Part shown: one piece after another, positions 21,185 through 32,317 of the stretch
Layout: each line of letters begins with the position of its first letter
Position numbering within the stretch: the stretch's first letter is position 1
Assembly: GCA_002794785.1 (NCBI GenBank)
Contig: NBBA01000001.1
Location: 1,364,001-1,428,000, forward strand
Direction: 5' to 3'
DNA from: Coniferiporia sulphurascens
Lineage: Eukaryota; Basidiomycota; Agaricomycetes; Hymenochaetales; Hymenochaetaceae
DNA: 64,000 nt
Notes under the pieces: generated by a model
Database searches by the model: none
The model's input: only the letters and a program-made list of their open reading frames with translations
Told to the model about the DNA's origin: nothing
Program-made: the position numbers and the translations under genes

Positions 21185-22941
21185 CGAATCCTATCGAATC
21201 GATTAAATAGAGCTGTAAACAAGTGGCAAAATTATTGTACTCACCAACAACTTAAAATCATATCCACGATTCCTCAAAAAAGCCTCTAATGTACTACAAA
21301 ACGCGGTTTGATTCAGTGTCAAGCACAGAAAGAGCTCGACGCAGAACTCAAGCAAGTTAAAATCAACAGCCAGGGTGGGAAGGCAGGGTGTGCATCCGAA
21401 GAGGCCATGATCATGTAAGTTTTATACCCTTCAAGCCCATCTATGGGAAGTCAGCAGAATTTGGGAATAAATCAAAAGGGTAAATCAATGAATGAATTAT
21501 TAGAGCCATGTATGGGTGGCACCATCCAGAGTTGCTTCAGATGGAAATTGGAGCTATCATTCATGGGCCGGCCATGCACTGGGCTGTGTAAACTGCAACC
21601 ATATGGCAGATTCATCAAGTGAAGCGAACATTCATGTCCTATGCTTAGCAACCACTTTCTGGTGTAGAAACATAAAGGCAAACTGACCCTGAGCTAAAAA
21701 TTTCCACACTGATAGATCCAATTGCACCTGTGAACCTACTAAGAGCTTGTGACCCACTACATCCCACATAAAAGAGAAGGAAACATTGACCTACCTGCCA
21801 ACTCAATCCCCCCCCCCCCCTTCGTCCGCATTCTCCTCTCATTACCGATGTGACGCCTTCTTACCGAGATTACCAACGACATTTTGCGACTCAATTAATA
21901 GTTGTCGTGGTACATATGATCGATGCTTATTGCGACCCCCCTTTGTTTCAATAAGGTATGTAGTTCCTCCCTAAGTGGCCCTCTTGACAGTACTAGTATG
22001 CTGCTGAGCCCTTGCAGTCCACATACTTCTTGTTACCCATTATTAATATGGTACATATAGTATCGCCTTAGGTTAACTTGACTTTTCTAGTAGCTGTTTC
22101 AACTGTAAGCTGTTGTGCTCTCCATTTGGCCACGTACCATTTGTTACACACTATTAAGGTGCATCTAGATGGGTTCCCCCGCAGCTCAATTGACTACTAA
22201 TGCTTTTAATCCAGCTACATTGACCACACAATGTATTACTAGTGTAAGGACCATGCTACCAATGCTCTTACTTCAGCTCTGTTAACTTAATGTAATTTCT
22301 TTTTAATATAGCAACTTTAGATTAGAAAGTAGTATACAGTTTTTTACTAGTCGAAGATGGTGGTGGTGGTAAGAGTGAAAGATCAGAAGGCATCCCTAAA
22401 GCAGAAAGTGGTGTGAATATCGAGCAATCACATGTGCGGTGATTATGTATTTTAATAGGGTGTGACTTCCAGTTAAGTATTCCCTTTTTCTCATGCACAA
22501 TTGCTCTACTCAATCGGGTCGACCAAATTAGGAACACCTTCCGAACTCTTCTCCCAACCGCCACCATTGCCCATTTAGCTGCGATCAGCTATACCCCTGT
22601 GTCATCTTTTTCTTCCTACTAGACTTAAATTAGCCATTTTATTAGTTACATTTACTTTGGATACCTAGTTTTTTTAAAATCGGGATTCTTTATTCGATCC
22701 TTACACGGCTGATACGTGTAATAGATAACTCTTAACATAGAGCAGGTAGTAAAAGAACAATAATATAACGTTTTAGCATTTAGTTTTTGATTAGTCAGTT
22801 ACACTAAAGGTAAGGTTGTGTGATTACAGTGCCGGACTTCACTGATCACATTGTGCAGATGTCTAAGAGAGTAAGACCTAGTGAAGTTGAGGCACTGCTG
22901 GATATCGAGGCCTGAGAAGCAGACAGCACTGAGGAGGATGA
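21185..22941. other. Sequence without a clear gene
   Basis: About 1.75 kb upstream of the KDZ exons. Frames are short. A minus-strand frame of 81 codons (22322-22567) has no recognised domain. At 22860-22941 a plus-strand frame reads MSKRVRPSEVEALLDIEA, a stop, then an acidic stretch. This resembles the charged N-terminus of some DDE transposases, but it is cut by the element at 22942 and is too short to assign. Confidence 0.4.
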
Positions 22942-24288
22942 TGTTAGATTCGCTCCCTGATTAAGGGTTAGAAACAAGTGATAACAGATTCACACAATGT
23001 TACTAGTTAGTTTAGGGTAGGCTTGGTACCCTTCACTCGCTAGAGTGTTAGAGCTGATGATGGTGGTAAGAGACAAGAGATGAATTAAACTGCTTTTTAT
23101 CACAATTTTACATTGGGCTTTTATACCCTACATGTTGTAGCTTATTTACTATGTTCCAGTAGCTACTACAACATACTACTCTTGATTTATAAGTCATAAG
23201 AATGTTCCGGTACAATCCTGTACATGCTATTTACTATTCTTAGCTTTCTTATGAGTCAGTTACATATTCCGGTACGTTCTACAGCCTACCATGCTATCTT
23301 TATCTTATGCCAGAACCTTCCCTGAGTTTCCATCAAGTCATACAGTATAATATCTAAGTTAACCATTCTCGGATACTACTATACCTATGATGCTTCTCCT
23401 TATTTCCTAATTGGTTCTGCTGTGCGATGCACTATACTTGGCTCCCATCAATTGCATCTTCAATTGATCGCCATGCTTCCATCGGCTATTCTTAGCCGAA
23501 CACTTAGATATACTTGTGTGGCTCAGCTATTATGCTATCCTTCTTAATCTTATCTTGTTGTGGCTTGTTACTTATTACCATAGACTAATCTTGAGTCATT
23601 TCCATTATTGCATTGAAAGGGGTTCATTCTGGTGTTCTATTGTCTACTGGCATAAAGAGCTCCTCAGGCCCTATAGTGTTTATATTTGTTATCCTGCTAT
23701 ACCTGGGTGTGACTCTATATGACAGTTCATCATTGAACCATTGTATTATAATCTCCTTATCTATTGGTACTAGCTCCTGTCTTTGGTTTGGTTCCTTTCG
23801 ATCTACTGTTGTGTGTCCTTTGGCTATGAAGTTGGCTTTGTATGCAAATAGTTGTTCTCATAATTGTTTATTGATAGTATGAACTATTTGGTGTGCCGCT
23901 TCTGCATAATCGGTTGATGTAATAACCACCCTTTGATAACATAATTCATTATGTGGCTGATTATAAATCTTGGTTCTTGTGTAAGCACTGATTACATATC
24001 TATTCAATTGATATGAGAACATAGTTGCTCTATGTTCGATTATTACTTCTAGCCTTTCTGCCACTTGTTGTTCCCTTGTAGTATGATCAAATGTAATTTG
24101 ACAGTTGTCATATCCTGCATTCTGTCCTACTGTTGCACATGCAATGTTAAACACTTTCCATGCTACTTGATCTGCATCTTTACAGCATTGGCATAGATTC
24201 CTGGTATCAATTAAATTTACAGGTCTTGCCATGTCGATCTTGATAATTTGTCGATCCAGCGATCACGATTTTCATCAATTTACTAACA
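22942..24288 (-). mobile_element. LTR-like element M1, inverted near-copy of M2
   Basis: 1347 bp, exactly the length of M2 (29248-30594) and in the opposite orientation. In its own orientation it starts TGTTAGTAAATTG and ends TCTAACA. The central part appears identical to M2 on the stretches compared, including the same internal stop codons. Differences are concentrated in the outer about 50 bp. Flanking bases do not match: GATGA at 22937-22941 on one side, CACAT at 24289-24293 on the other. The usual 5-bp TSD is therefore missing, which suggests recombination after insertion. Confidence 0.82.
23585..24232 (-). pseudogene. LTR-borne ORF (M1), same family as 17672-18337, two TGA codons
   Basis: Starts at the ATG 56 bp inside the element. 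124 codons are open, then a TGA, then the same frame goes on to a TAG at codon 216, with a second TGA at codon 203. The protein keeps the LCQCC, WKVFN and AGYDNCQITFDH features of the M3 protein. Both TGA codons are compatible with CGA to TGA changes. The same two stops are present in M2, so the damage predates the split of the two copies or was shared by gene conversion. Confidence 0.72.
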
Positions 24289-24956
24289 CACATCCTTGGT
24301 GGCTGCAGCACTTTCCATTCATGGATACAATGCATATGGCCACCTCGAGACCCCCTCCCAGTCCACCACTCAGAGTGGGCCGATGAAAACCGCCTTCTGG
24401 TTTTGTGCTGCTGGCTAAAGCTGACAGGGCACCTTAACCGCCTTTCTGACCATGCCATGGGCGCCATCAGGCTATCTTTTGCTATGATGGACCTAGACGG
24501 CCACCCAACTGACAAGGATATGGACTTGGACCTCCTACAGGACTACATGTGTTGTATGCTCAGACCCAGAACCCAGGACTCAGACCCAGCCCTTTTGGAG
24601 CTATCAGGTATGCTTCCTCCCTTTCCTCTTGACTAGTGCCTGCCCTTCAAATTCCTACCAATATGTCTTGGCCGGCGCTCTCGCCATCCCCTTCTCCTTT
24701 CTAAGCTTCTTACCTTAACCTGCCCTCATCTGCTTGGTTGGTTTGTAGCAATATGTATCCCTCCTTCTCTTGTTTTTCTTACTAAATAGGGGCTCTCCAC
24801 ACTACAGCACCCTTCAGGGAGCAGAGCCCCTGCCCAGTTTTGTGCGATGCGCAATGACGGGCACCTCCATTGTTATGTAGTTAGGGCCCCCCCTTTGGGG
24901 GGGCAGCTTGTAATTATGTAATACTGCAGGAATAATAATAATAATAATAATAATAA
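24289..24956 (+). mobile_element. LINE copy L5, 3' end only
   Basis: Begins in the C-terminal part of ORF2 at the border with M1 (CACATCCTTGGTGGC). It keeps the ORF2 end (ALLELSGMLPPF, stop at about 24636) and the 3' UTR with the C-run/G-run hairpin, and ends in an (AAT)n tail at 24930-24956. Confidence 0.88.
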
Positions 24957-25464
24957 ACTTGACAGCCAATCATTGTAAGTTGTGCACCTACTGTGCAAAT
25001 GATGCAGTCAAAGGAGATGCCTGCCCCCACCCCCACCACTGTGCTAACTGCCAAGGTGACCACCCCGCCACCCTTCCCACCTGCCCAAAGAAGAAGTGCT
25101 TCTGTGCTATCGACTCAGCCCTCCAGGAAGAAGAGGACACCAATGCCTTCATGGAAGAGGACCAATGAGTGCACAAATCTGTGTGCTACAGTGGAACACC
25201 ACCCACTCACTTGTGGTGATTCATTCCTTAATTCCCATCCTTACTGATGAACCCTCCCCCCCCTCACCTGATTCTGATCCAGGAGCCACTGTGGTATCAA
25301 ATCGGGCTGCAACCCTCCCTCACCAACCCAGATGGGGACCCAGTCCTCAACATACCGACAATCCCTGGCTTTGTCCCAGTACTCCCTCCTGCCACCCGAC
25401 CCAGGGTGGTGACTTATGTCTCAAGGTCCCTCCCCCAGTCTTCATGGTCAGTCATTGGCCCAGC
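24957..25464 (+). mobile_element. LINE copy L6: ORF1 end and ORF2 start
   Basis: Fragment spanning the ORF1/ORF2 border. ORF1 (24959-25168) ends with the Cys/His-rich part: HCKLCTYC, CPHPHHCANCQGDHPATLPTC, then a KKKC stretch. ORF2 begins at the ATG at 25165, overlapping the ORF1 TGA as ATGA, and reads MSAQICVLQWNTTHSL and LILIQEPLWYQIGLQ of the endonuclease. The fragment stops at repeat R. The left end meets the tail of L5. Confidence 0.85.
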
Positions 25465-26064
25465 CATCCTTCTTGTCCTCTTACCACCACCATCTCTGGT
25501 TTTCACTGGGGGTCATCTGGGGGTACATCACAGCTACCTGACCTTGTCTGAACTCTCTGGGACTGGGCATTGTATGAGAGAAGGTTCCAACTCACCCTAG
25601 TGCGCTGGGGACGCTTGTCAGTCACTGTAATGTGGCGGGAAACAGGCACGGAGCTTTCCGGCTGGCTTGGCCACCCATCGAAAATGTTGCCTCTGGATTG
25701 ATGACTCAGTGAGGATGATTCTTTCTGGCATCTGTGCTGTTCTCTCAGGGTGGCGTGCTCGTTGGGCCTGCATTGTATGTGGGCTCGGCAGGGGGGACAC
25801 AACGTTAACGTCCTCACAGGGGGGGGGGGAACCCCCTGCCCCACAGCAGGCGACTTCGGTCAGGAAACCTCGGTTTGGGGCAACCCAGATCATGCCTTTT
25901 GGTGCTGAGCACTGCCCCCCTGGGTACCTTGGAGCTCGCATTGTCCCTAGCATGACAAATCAAAAACTGCTCCCCCAAATTCCTGAAAGGGTCTCTGATG
26001 ACAGCACCTTGTGCTGAAAGGAGATAGGGGGCTCATAACACATGGCATGGCAGTAAGAACCACC
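25465..26064 (-). repeat. Dispersed repeat R, copy 2
   Basis: Reverse-complement relative of 10002-10634, with about 600 bp shared over most of the length. It interrupts the endonuclease of L6. A plus-strand frame (25667-26017) shares SVRMI, CA-x-LSG and GDTTL with a frame in copy 1. The inner end (CTTGTCCTCTTACCACCACC) resembles the TTGTCTCTTACCACCATC near the right end of the M elements. Confidence 0.6.
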
Positions 26065-26345
26065 CGATGCTGAAAGGCGACAGGGCACCATGGGCCTCTT
26101 GGGTGGGTTGGACCCTCTTGAGGTGGTTAGTATCCTCTACTCACTGGGACAGCCTTGCCACCAGGGTTGGGTATGTGAGATGGAGATCCTGGTATGATTG
26201 TGGATCCAGAAGTGGGGGCTGGGGGCTGACTGGGTGCTTGTCCCATGACCTTGGTTCCTGAGTATTCCGGCTGTAATGGCTGTTTCTGAAGCATGTGCCA
26301 GGGCATGGGAAAGGGCCTGCATGGAGTGTGCATCGGCATCCCGGC
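26065..26345. other. Sequence between repeat R and L8, no feature recognised
   Basis: About 280 bp. Minus-strand frames of 61-70 codons rich in Pro and Ser are open, but no domain or repeat copy is recognised. It could be an unrecognised LINE ORF1 N-terminal remnant, since that region is poorly conserved. Confidence 0.35.
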
Positions 26346-27000
26346 TTTATTTTAATTTTATAATTTTATAATTTATTATTCCTACTGAGCTATGCAATAC
26401 ACCTGCAGCCCTGAAGGGGCTGCCTGTAAACTACCTAACTACTGAGGTGCCTGTCATTGCTCATCGAGTGAAACTGGGTGGGGTGCGTGCCTCATAAGGA
26501 GGCCTAGTGAACTTATGCACCCTATTAGGGATAAATAGAGGGAGGGAGAGGGAGGCATACATATTGCGACTACAAAAAGCGAGATCAGGAAAGGAGAGTC
26601 CCTTGGAAGAGGAAAGGAGTGGCTGCAAGTGCCATAGAAGAAACTGATGTGGAATCCGAAGGGCAGTCAAGAGTCAGAGGGAAATGGGGGGAGCATACCT
26701 GAAAGCTCCAAAAGGGCTGGGTCCACGTCCTGAGTCCTGGATCCGAGCAACCTATGCATGTAGCCCCAGAGGGTGTCCAAGTCGAGGTTGTTGTTGGTGG
26801 GGAGGCCATCCGAGTCCATGGCTGCAAAGGCTAGGCGAATCACCCCAGCTGTGCGGTTGGACATCCAGTTGAGGTGGCCTGTAAGGCGTAGCCAGCGCCT
26901 TAAGACCAGAAGGTGGTTTTCGTCCACCCATTCAGTATGGTGGACAGGGAGGGAGTTGCTCTTTGGCCAGACATGTTGTATCCAAGGCTGAAATGTTGCA

Positions 27001-27704
27001 TAACCATCCTCCCTGGCCCATGCAGATGACTGTCCACATTTTGGGCAGGTGCTCAACATACCGACCCTGGATTCGGCATGTCTGGCCAGCCAAGATCCCC
27101 CTCCCAGTCCACCACTCAGAGTGGGCTGACGAAAACCATATCCTGGTTCTATGCCGCTGGCTTAGGCTGACAGGGCATTTGAACCGCCTCTCTGACAGGA
27201 CCTCGGGAGCCATTCACCTGGCTTTCGCCACAATGGAACTGGAGGGCCACCCCACCAACAAGGATATGGACCTGGACCTCCTTAGGAATTACATGTGTCA
27301 TATGCTCGGACCCCATACCCAGGACTCGGACCCAGCTCTCTTGGAGCTTTCAGGTGCACTCCCACTCTTTCTCTCTGATCTGTGACTGCCCTTCAGACTC
27401 CTCATCATATGTCTCGGCCGGCACTCTTGCCCTCCCATTCTCCATTCTAAGCTTCCTCTTTAACCTGCCCTTACCTGTTGGTTTTGTCATAGCAATATGT
27501 ATTCCTCCCTCTTCTTCTCTGCATCTTTGTACTAATAGGGGACCTCCACACTTTGGCACCTTTTGGGGAGCAGGTCCCCCGCCCAGTTTCATGCGATGCA
27601 TGATGATGGGCACCTCTGTTGTTATGTAGTTAGGGCCCCCCATTTGGGGGGGCAGCTTGTAATTATGTAATACTGCAGGAATAATAAATTAAAAATTAAA
27701 AAAA
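27001..27704 (+). mobile_element. LINE copy L9 inserted into L8, with TSD
   Basis: A 5'-truncated 3' end: C-terminal segment of ORF2 (ALLELSGALPLF, stop at about 27385), 3' UTR hairpin and A-rich tail. It is flanked by GGCTGAAATGTTGCA (26986-27000) and GGCTGAAACGTTTTGCA (27705-27721), an imperfect 15-17 bp duplication. This shows target-primed insertion into L8. Confidence 0.85.
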
Positions 27705-27839
27705 GGCTGAAACGTTTTGCAGCTGCCTAGGACATGGGAGGTTGACTGTGCCAGCCAGGGTGGGTGGTTGTGCCACCTGCAGTGGGATATCAGGCTGTGT
27801 CTGTGCTGGTAAGCTGAGTCGAAGCTCAGCCAGTATCCC

Positions 27840-28098
27840 TATTAAATAAAAATATAATGAACGATATAAATATAGTACGTGGACATATGATCAACCACCT
27901 TACTAAGTGAATGATAATGCAACGATAACGCCATATGATATAGGAGCTAGATAGTTATAGTAGTACTAGCCCACGGAACGTGTATATAAGGGGAGCTGGT
28001 CTCACCCTAGAAATACATCAGTTTACACTGATAACCCACCTTGCCTGAACACCACCACTGCACCTCATCGTCTACCACAACGTGCGTAGATTTTAAGA
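27840..28098 (+). mobile_element. Solo Copia LTR with 5-bp TSD
   Basis: 259 bp starting TATTAAATAAA and ending GATTTTAAGA, related to the LTRs of the Copia element at 32318-37755. It is flanked by ATCCC at 27835-27839 and 28099-28103. It carries GTGTATATAAGGGG as a TATA region. It is the remnant of a second Copia insertion, here in the plus orientation. Confidence 0.9.
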
Positions 28099-28330
28099 AT
28101 CCCCCATAGGACTGGCACGACAGAGGACCTGCACCACTGCAGTGAGCTCTGAGCAAGGGTGGTCGACTGAGACAGTGAGGATTTTCCATGGTCATTGTGA
28201 TGGGGGGCCTGTGATTGCCAAGTATTTGTTGGCAGTGGAGGCGAGGGGGCGGGCCAGGTGAAGGGACCAGCGCTCAGTGAGGGTGCATGTCGCCACTTCC
28301 TTCAGTGCGGAGATAGAGGGAGCTAGGGTG

Positions 28331-28727
28331 TCGGCATCCCGGTGTGCTGAAGTGTAGCATCTCAGGCTGTAGTGCTGTGGGAGAGTTGCCTGCAGTGGCT
28401 CCAGAGGACTAAATCCTCCATCGGTTTGTGTGGGGGTAATTCCCACTATGGGCTTAAGTTGATTCCCAGAAGTGCAGTGGTACTCTACAGGACCTCTATG
28501 GTTGGGGAGGGAATGTGTAGGGTAGGGGGGTCATTCCATATGGGTGTAGTAGTGCCTACAGCACTGCGACCTGCACCTGGGGTGGCCTCATGGTGCAGCA
28601 CACCTTACCCTAGTGCTCCAATATAGCGCCCATATGTCATAGAGGACAGCGGGAGCAGTTTTGGTCGCTGCATGTCCCAAGGAAGGTACATGCATTGTTT
28701 GAGTCCCGCAAGGGCGCTCTTAATTCT
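28331..28727. other. Sequence without a recognised feature
   Basis: About 400 bp between the 5' side of L8 and the start of L7. No open frame looks coding and no repeat copy was seen elsewhere in the window. Confidence 0.45.
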
Positions 28728-29247
28728 GGCCCAGGTCCTATGTCGTACCGGTCCCTATGGGGGCTACTGGCTGAGCTTCGACTCAGCCTACCAGCACAGG
28801 CACAGCCTGATCTCCCACTGCAGGTGGCACAACCACCCACCCTGGCCGGCTCAGTCGACTGCTCATGTACTGGGCAGTTGTCGTACTTTCCGACCATGGA
28901 TCTGCAAGGTCTGGCCTCCCCACCTCCCACTCCCGACCCATCATACCGAGTGGGCCAACAAAAACCATCTCCGGGTTCTATGCCACTGGCTTAAACTAAC
29001 AGGGCACTTGAACCGCCTCTCTGACCATACCTCAGCCGCCATCTGTCTGGCCTTCACAGCAATGGAAATGGAGGGACACCCAACTGACGAAGATATGGAC
29101 TTGGACCTCCTTCGGGATTACATGAGTCATATGCTTGGACCCTGTTCCCAGGACCCGGACCTGGCTCTCTTGGAGCTCTCAGGTGCACTTCCTCCCTTTT
29201 CCTCTGATCTGTGACTGCCTTTTGGACTCTCCCACATATGTCCTGGT

Positions 29248-30594
29248 TGTTAGTAAATTGATGAAAATCATGATCACCAGATTGATGGATTAGCAAGATC
29301 GACATGGCAAGACCTGTAAATTTAATTGATACCAGGAATCTATGCCAATGCTGTAAAGATGCAGATCAAGTAGCATGGAAAGTGTTTAACATTGCATGTG
29401 CAACAGTAGGACAGAATGCAGGATATGACAACTGTCAAATTACATTTGATCATACTACAAGGGAACAACAAGTGGCAGAAAGGCTAGAAGTAATAATCGA
29501 ACATAGAGCAACTATGTTCTCATATCAATTGAATAGATATGTAATCAGTGCTTACACAAGAACCAAGATTTATAATCAGCCACATAATGAATTATGTTAT
29601 CAAAGGGTGGTTATTACATCAACCGATTATGCAGAAGCGGCACACCAAATAGTTCATACTATCAATAAACAATTATGAGAACAACTATTTGCATACAAAG
29701 CCAACTTCATAGCCAAAGGACACACAACAGTAGATCGAAAGGAACCAAACCAAAGACAGGAGCTAGTACCAATAGATAAGGAGATTATAATACAATGGTT
29801 CAATGATGAACTGTCATATAGAGTCACACCCAGGTATAGCAGGATAACAAATATAAACACTATAGGGCCTGAGGAGCTCTTTATGCCAGTAGACAATAGA
29901 ACACCAGAATGAACCCCTTTCAATGCAATAATGGAAATGACTCAAGATTAGTCTATGGTAATAAGTAACAAGCCACAACAAGATAAGATTAAGAAGGATA
30001 GCATAATAGCTGAGCCACACAAGTATATCTAAGTGTTCGGCTAAGAATAGCCGATGGAAGCATGGCGATCAATTGAAGATGCAATTGATGGGAGCCAAGT
30101 ATAGTGCATCGCACAGCAGAACCAATTAGGAAATAAGGAGAAGCATCATAGGTATAGTAGTATCCGAGAATGGTTAACTTAGATATTATACTGTATGACT
30201 TGATGGAAACTCAGGGAAGGTTCTGGCATAAGATAAAGATAGCATGGTAGGCTGTAGAACGTACCGGAATATGTAACTGACTCATAAGAAAGCTAAGAAT
30301 AGTAAATAGCATGTACAGGATTGTACCGGAACATTCTTATGACTTATAAATCAAGAGTAGTATGTTGTAGTAGCTACTGGAACATAGTAAATAAGCTACA
30401 ACATGTAGGGTATAAAAGCCCAATGTAAAATTGTGATAAAAAGCAGTTTAATTCATCTCTTGTCTCTTACCACCATCATCAGCTCTAACACTCTAGCGAG
30501 TGAAGGGTACCAAGCCTACCCTAAACTAACTAGTAACATTGTGTGAATCTGTTATCACTTGTTTCTAACCCTTAATCAGGGAACAAATCTAACA
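29248..30594 (+). mobile_element. LTR-like element M2 carrying an ORF, with 5-bp TSD
   Basis: 1347 bp starting TGTTAGTAAATTG and ending AATCTAACA, flanked by CTGGT at 29243-29247 and 30595-30599. Excising it restores the LINE 3' UTR. It contains a broken ORF near the left end (29304-29951) and a TATA box (TATAAAAG at 30411) 183 bp from the right end. It shares length and nearly all sequence with M1 in inverted orientation, and shares ends, layout and protein with the longer M3. Confidence 0.88.
29304..29951 (+). pseudogene. LTR-borne ORF (M2), same family as 17672-18337, two TGA codons
   Basis: The frame runs 215 codons from ATG to TAG with in-frame TGA at 29676 and 29910. Overall length agrees with the intact 221-codon frame of M3. 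The alignment is clearest at LCQCCKDADQVAWKVFN and AGYDNCQITFDH, where Cys, Cys, Trp, Phe-Asn, Ala-Gly-Tyr, Asn-Cys-Gln and Asp-His keep exact spacing relative to M3. It also matches at the C-terminal DNRTPE. Function is unknown. Conservation of spacing across strongly diverged copies argues that this was a real protein. Confidence 0.72.
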
Positions 30595-30883
30595 CTGGTC
30601 GGTGCTCTTGCCCCCCCTTTCCTATTCTAAACTACCTCCTTTGCCTGCCCTCATCTGCTTGGTATTGTTGTAGCGATATGTATTCCTCCCTCCCTTTTCT
30701 TGTTTACTAATAGGGGCCCTCCACACCTTGGCACCCTTCAGAGAGCAGGGCCCCCACCCAGTTTTGTGCATTGTGTGATGACAGGTGCCTCTGTTGTTAT
30801 GTAGTTAGGGCCCCCCCTTCGGGGGGGCAGCTTGTAATTATGTAATACTGCAGGAATAATAATAAATAAATAAATAAATAAAA

Positions 30884-31454
30884 CAACAGGGCCAATGCAA
30901 TGGGGCTCCCACCGCCCCCACTACCATCACAGTGGCCCCACCCTCGGGGCCCCCCACCACCTATGCCCAGATTGCAGCTGCGGCTGCACCCCCCACTGCC
31001 TCCAACCCGGCCCCTGCTGCCCCTACCGCTGGTGTGGTAATCACACCAGTGCCAAAGAAGAAAAAGAAGGTTCGACAGGTACCCCCTCCCCCCAAGATGT
31101 ATGCTAAGGACCTGACATTGGTCCTCATACCTACCGGCGGCTCTATCCAAGCCGAAAAACAGAAACACAGGATGGTAATCACCAGACTGGCCCCTGAATT
31201 TTTCTCCACCCTCCCCACTGCTGACCAGGTCACGGTGCTCTCCTCTTCATACAACTTGAAGGGGAACATTGTGACCATGTTTGCACAGCGCCCCTCCTTG
31301 GCTAACCCCTCTACAGATGCCATCATCGATCAGCATGCAGAGGCCTTCGCCAAGTTCATGAGGACCTGATGCACCACCTCAGGCGAGGTGGTACCGGAGT
31401 CCCTCACCCTCACCCTGTCCTGCATTCGCCCCAGGTCCACCCTGCACATCTCCA
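30884..31454 (+). mobile_element. LINE copy L11: central ORF1 fragment
   Basis: Covers the middle of ORF1 (frame 30932-31369, 145 codons): the PPTTYAQIAAAAAPPTASNP stretch, a lysine run (PKKKKKVRQV), MYAKDLTLVLIPTGG, STLPTADQVTVLSSSYNLKG and DAIIDQHAEAFAKFM. The same blocks are in the copies at 41209-42856 and 59280-61227. The fragment is cut at 31455 by the tail of L12 and on the left by the tail of L7. Confidence 0.8.
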
Positions 31455-31769
31455 TTTTTTTTTTTTTTAATTATTATTCCTGCAGTATTACATAATTACA
31501 AGCTGCCCCCCAAAGGGGGCCCTAACTACATAACAATGGAGGTGCCTGTCATTGCACATTGCATGAAACTAGGCAGGGGCTCTGCTCCCTGAGGGGTGCC
31601 ATAGTGTGAAGAGCCCCTATTTAGTAGGAAGAAACATGAGAGGGAGGAATACATATCACTACGAACAAACCAAATGGGTGAGGGCAGGTAAGGTAAGAAG
31701 CTTAGAAGTAGAAAAGGGATGGTGAGAGCACCGGCTGGGATGTATTCAAGGGAATTTGAAAGGCAGATG

Positions 31770-32312
31770 CTAGTCACTAGGAAAGGGAGGAAGCATACCT
31801 GAAAGCTCCAAAAGGGCTGGGTCTGAGTCCTGGGTTCTGGGTCTGACCATACGACACATGTAATCCCTTAGGAGGTCCAGGTCCATATCCTTGTCAGTTG
31901 GGTGGCCATCTAGGTCCATCATGGCAAAGGCTAGCCAGATAGCGCCCACAGTGCAGTCAGAAAGGTGGTTAAGGTGCCCCATCAGCTTAAGCCAGCGGTG
32001 CAAAACCGGGAGGTGGTGTTTGTCGGCCCACTCTGAGTGGTGGACTGGGAGGGGGTCCTGGGATGGCCATACATGTCGTATCCACAAGTGGAAGGTGCTA
32101 CAGCCGCCAAGGATGTGAGCGGTCAACTGCATGGGCCATGGGGGGTGGTTGTGCCACCTGCAATGTGAAATCAGGCCATGCCTGCACTGGTAGGCTGAGT
32201 CGAAGCTCAGCCAGTAACCCCCATAGGGACCCATGCAGCAGAGGACCTGTGCAACTGCAGAAAGCTCACTGCATGGGTGGTTGACTGAATGCATGAGTAG
32301 CTTTTGAGGTTG
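31770..32312 (-). pseudogene. LINE ORF2 C-terminal segment (L12)
   Basis: The 3' part of ORF2 after RNase H: VLCCMGPYGGYWLSFDSAYQ, HCRWHNHPPWP, AHILGGCSTF (H-x-L-x2-C) and ALLELSGMLPPF at the stop. The Copia element inserted at the TTGAG at 32313-32317 separates it from the rest of ORF2 at 37761 onward. Confidence 0.8.
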
Positions 32313-32317
32313 TTGAG

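Larger units (their letters stand above)
26346..28330 (-). mobile_element. LINE copy L8, divergent 3' end, interrupted by L9 and a Copia solo LTR
   Basis: Three pieces read leftward as one element: 28330-28099 (start of the C-terminal segment), 27839-27705, and 27000-26346 (end of ORF2, 3' UTR and A/T-rich tail). The 3' UTR has diverged from the others: CTACTGAGCTATGCAATACA in place of the usual end, and a shorter hairpin. It was hit by a younger LINE (27001-27704, TSD GGCTGAAA...GC) and by a Copia LTR (27840-28098, TSD ATCCC), so it is older than both. Confidence 0.82.
28728..30883 (+). mobile_element. LINE copy L7, 3' end, split by M2
   Basis: 5'-truncated copy with the ORF2 C-terminal segment (stop at 29214, ALLELSGALPPF) followed by the 3' UTR. 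The UTR is interrupted by the LTR-like element at 29248-30594 and resumes at 30600. It contains the hairpin with a TTCG loop and ends in an (AATA)n tail at about 30857-30883. Confidence 0.88.

Noticed and set aside
22860..22941. PiggyBac-like transposase start (MSKRVRPSEVEALLD)
   Set aside because: Only about 27 codons with an internal TGA. No TTAA site, no terminal repeats and no catalytic domain nearby.
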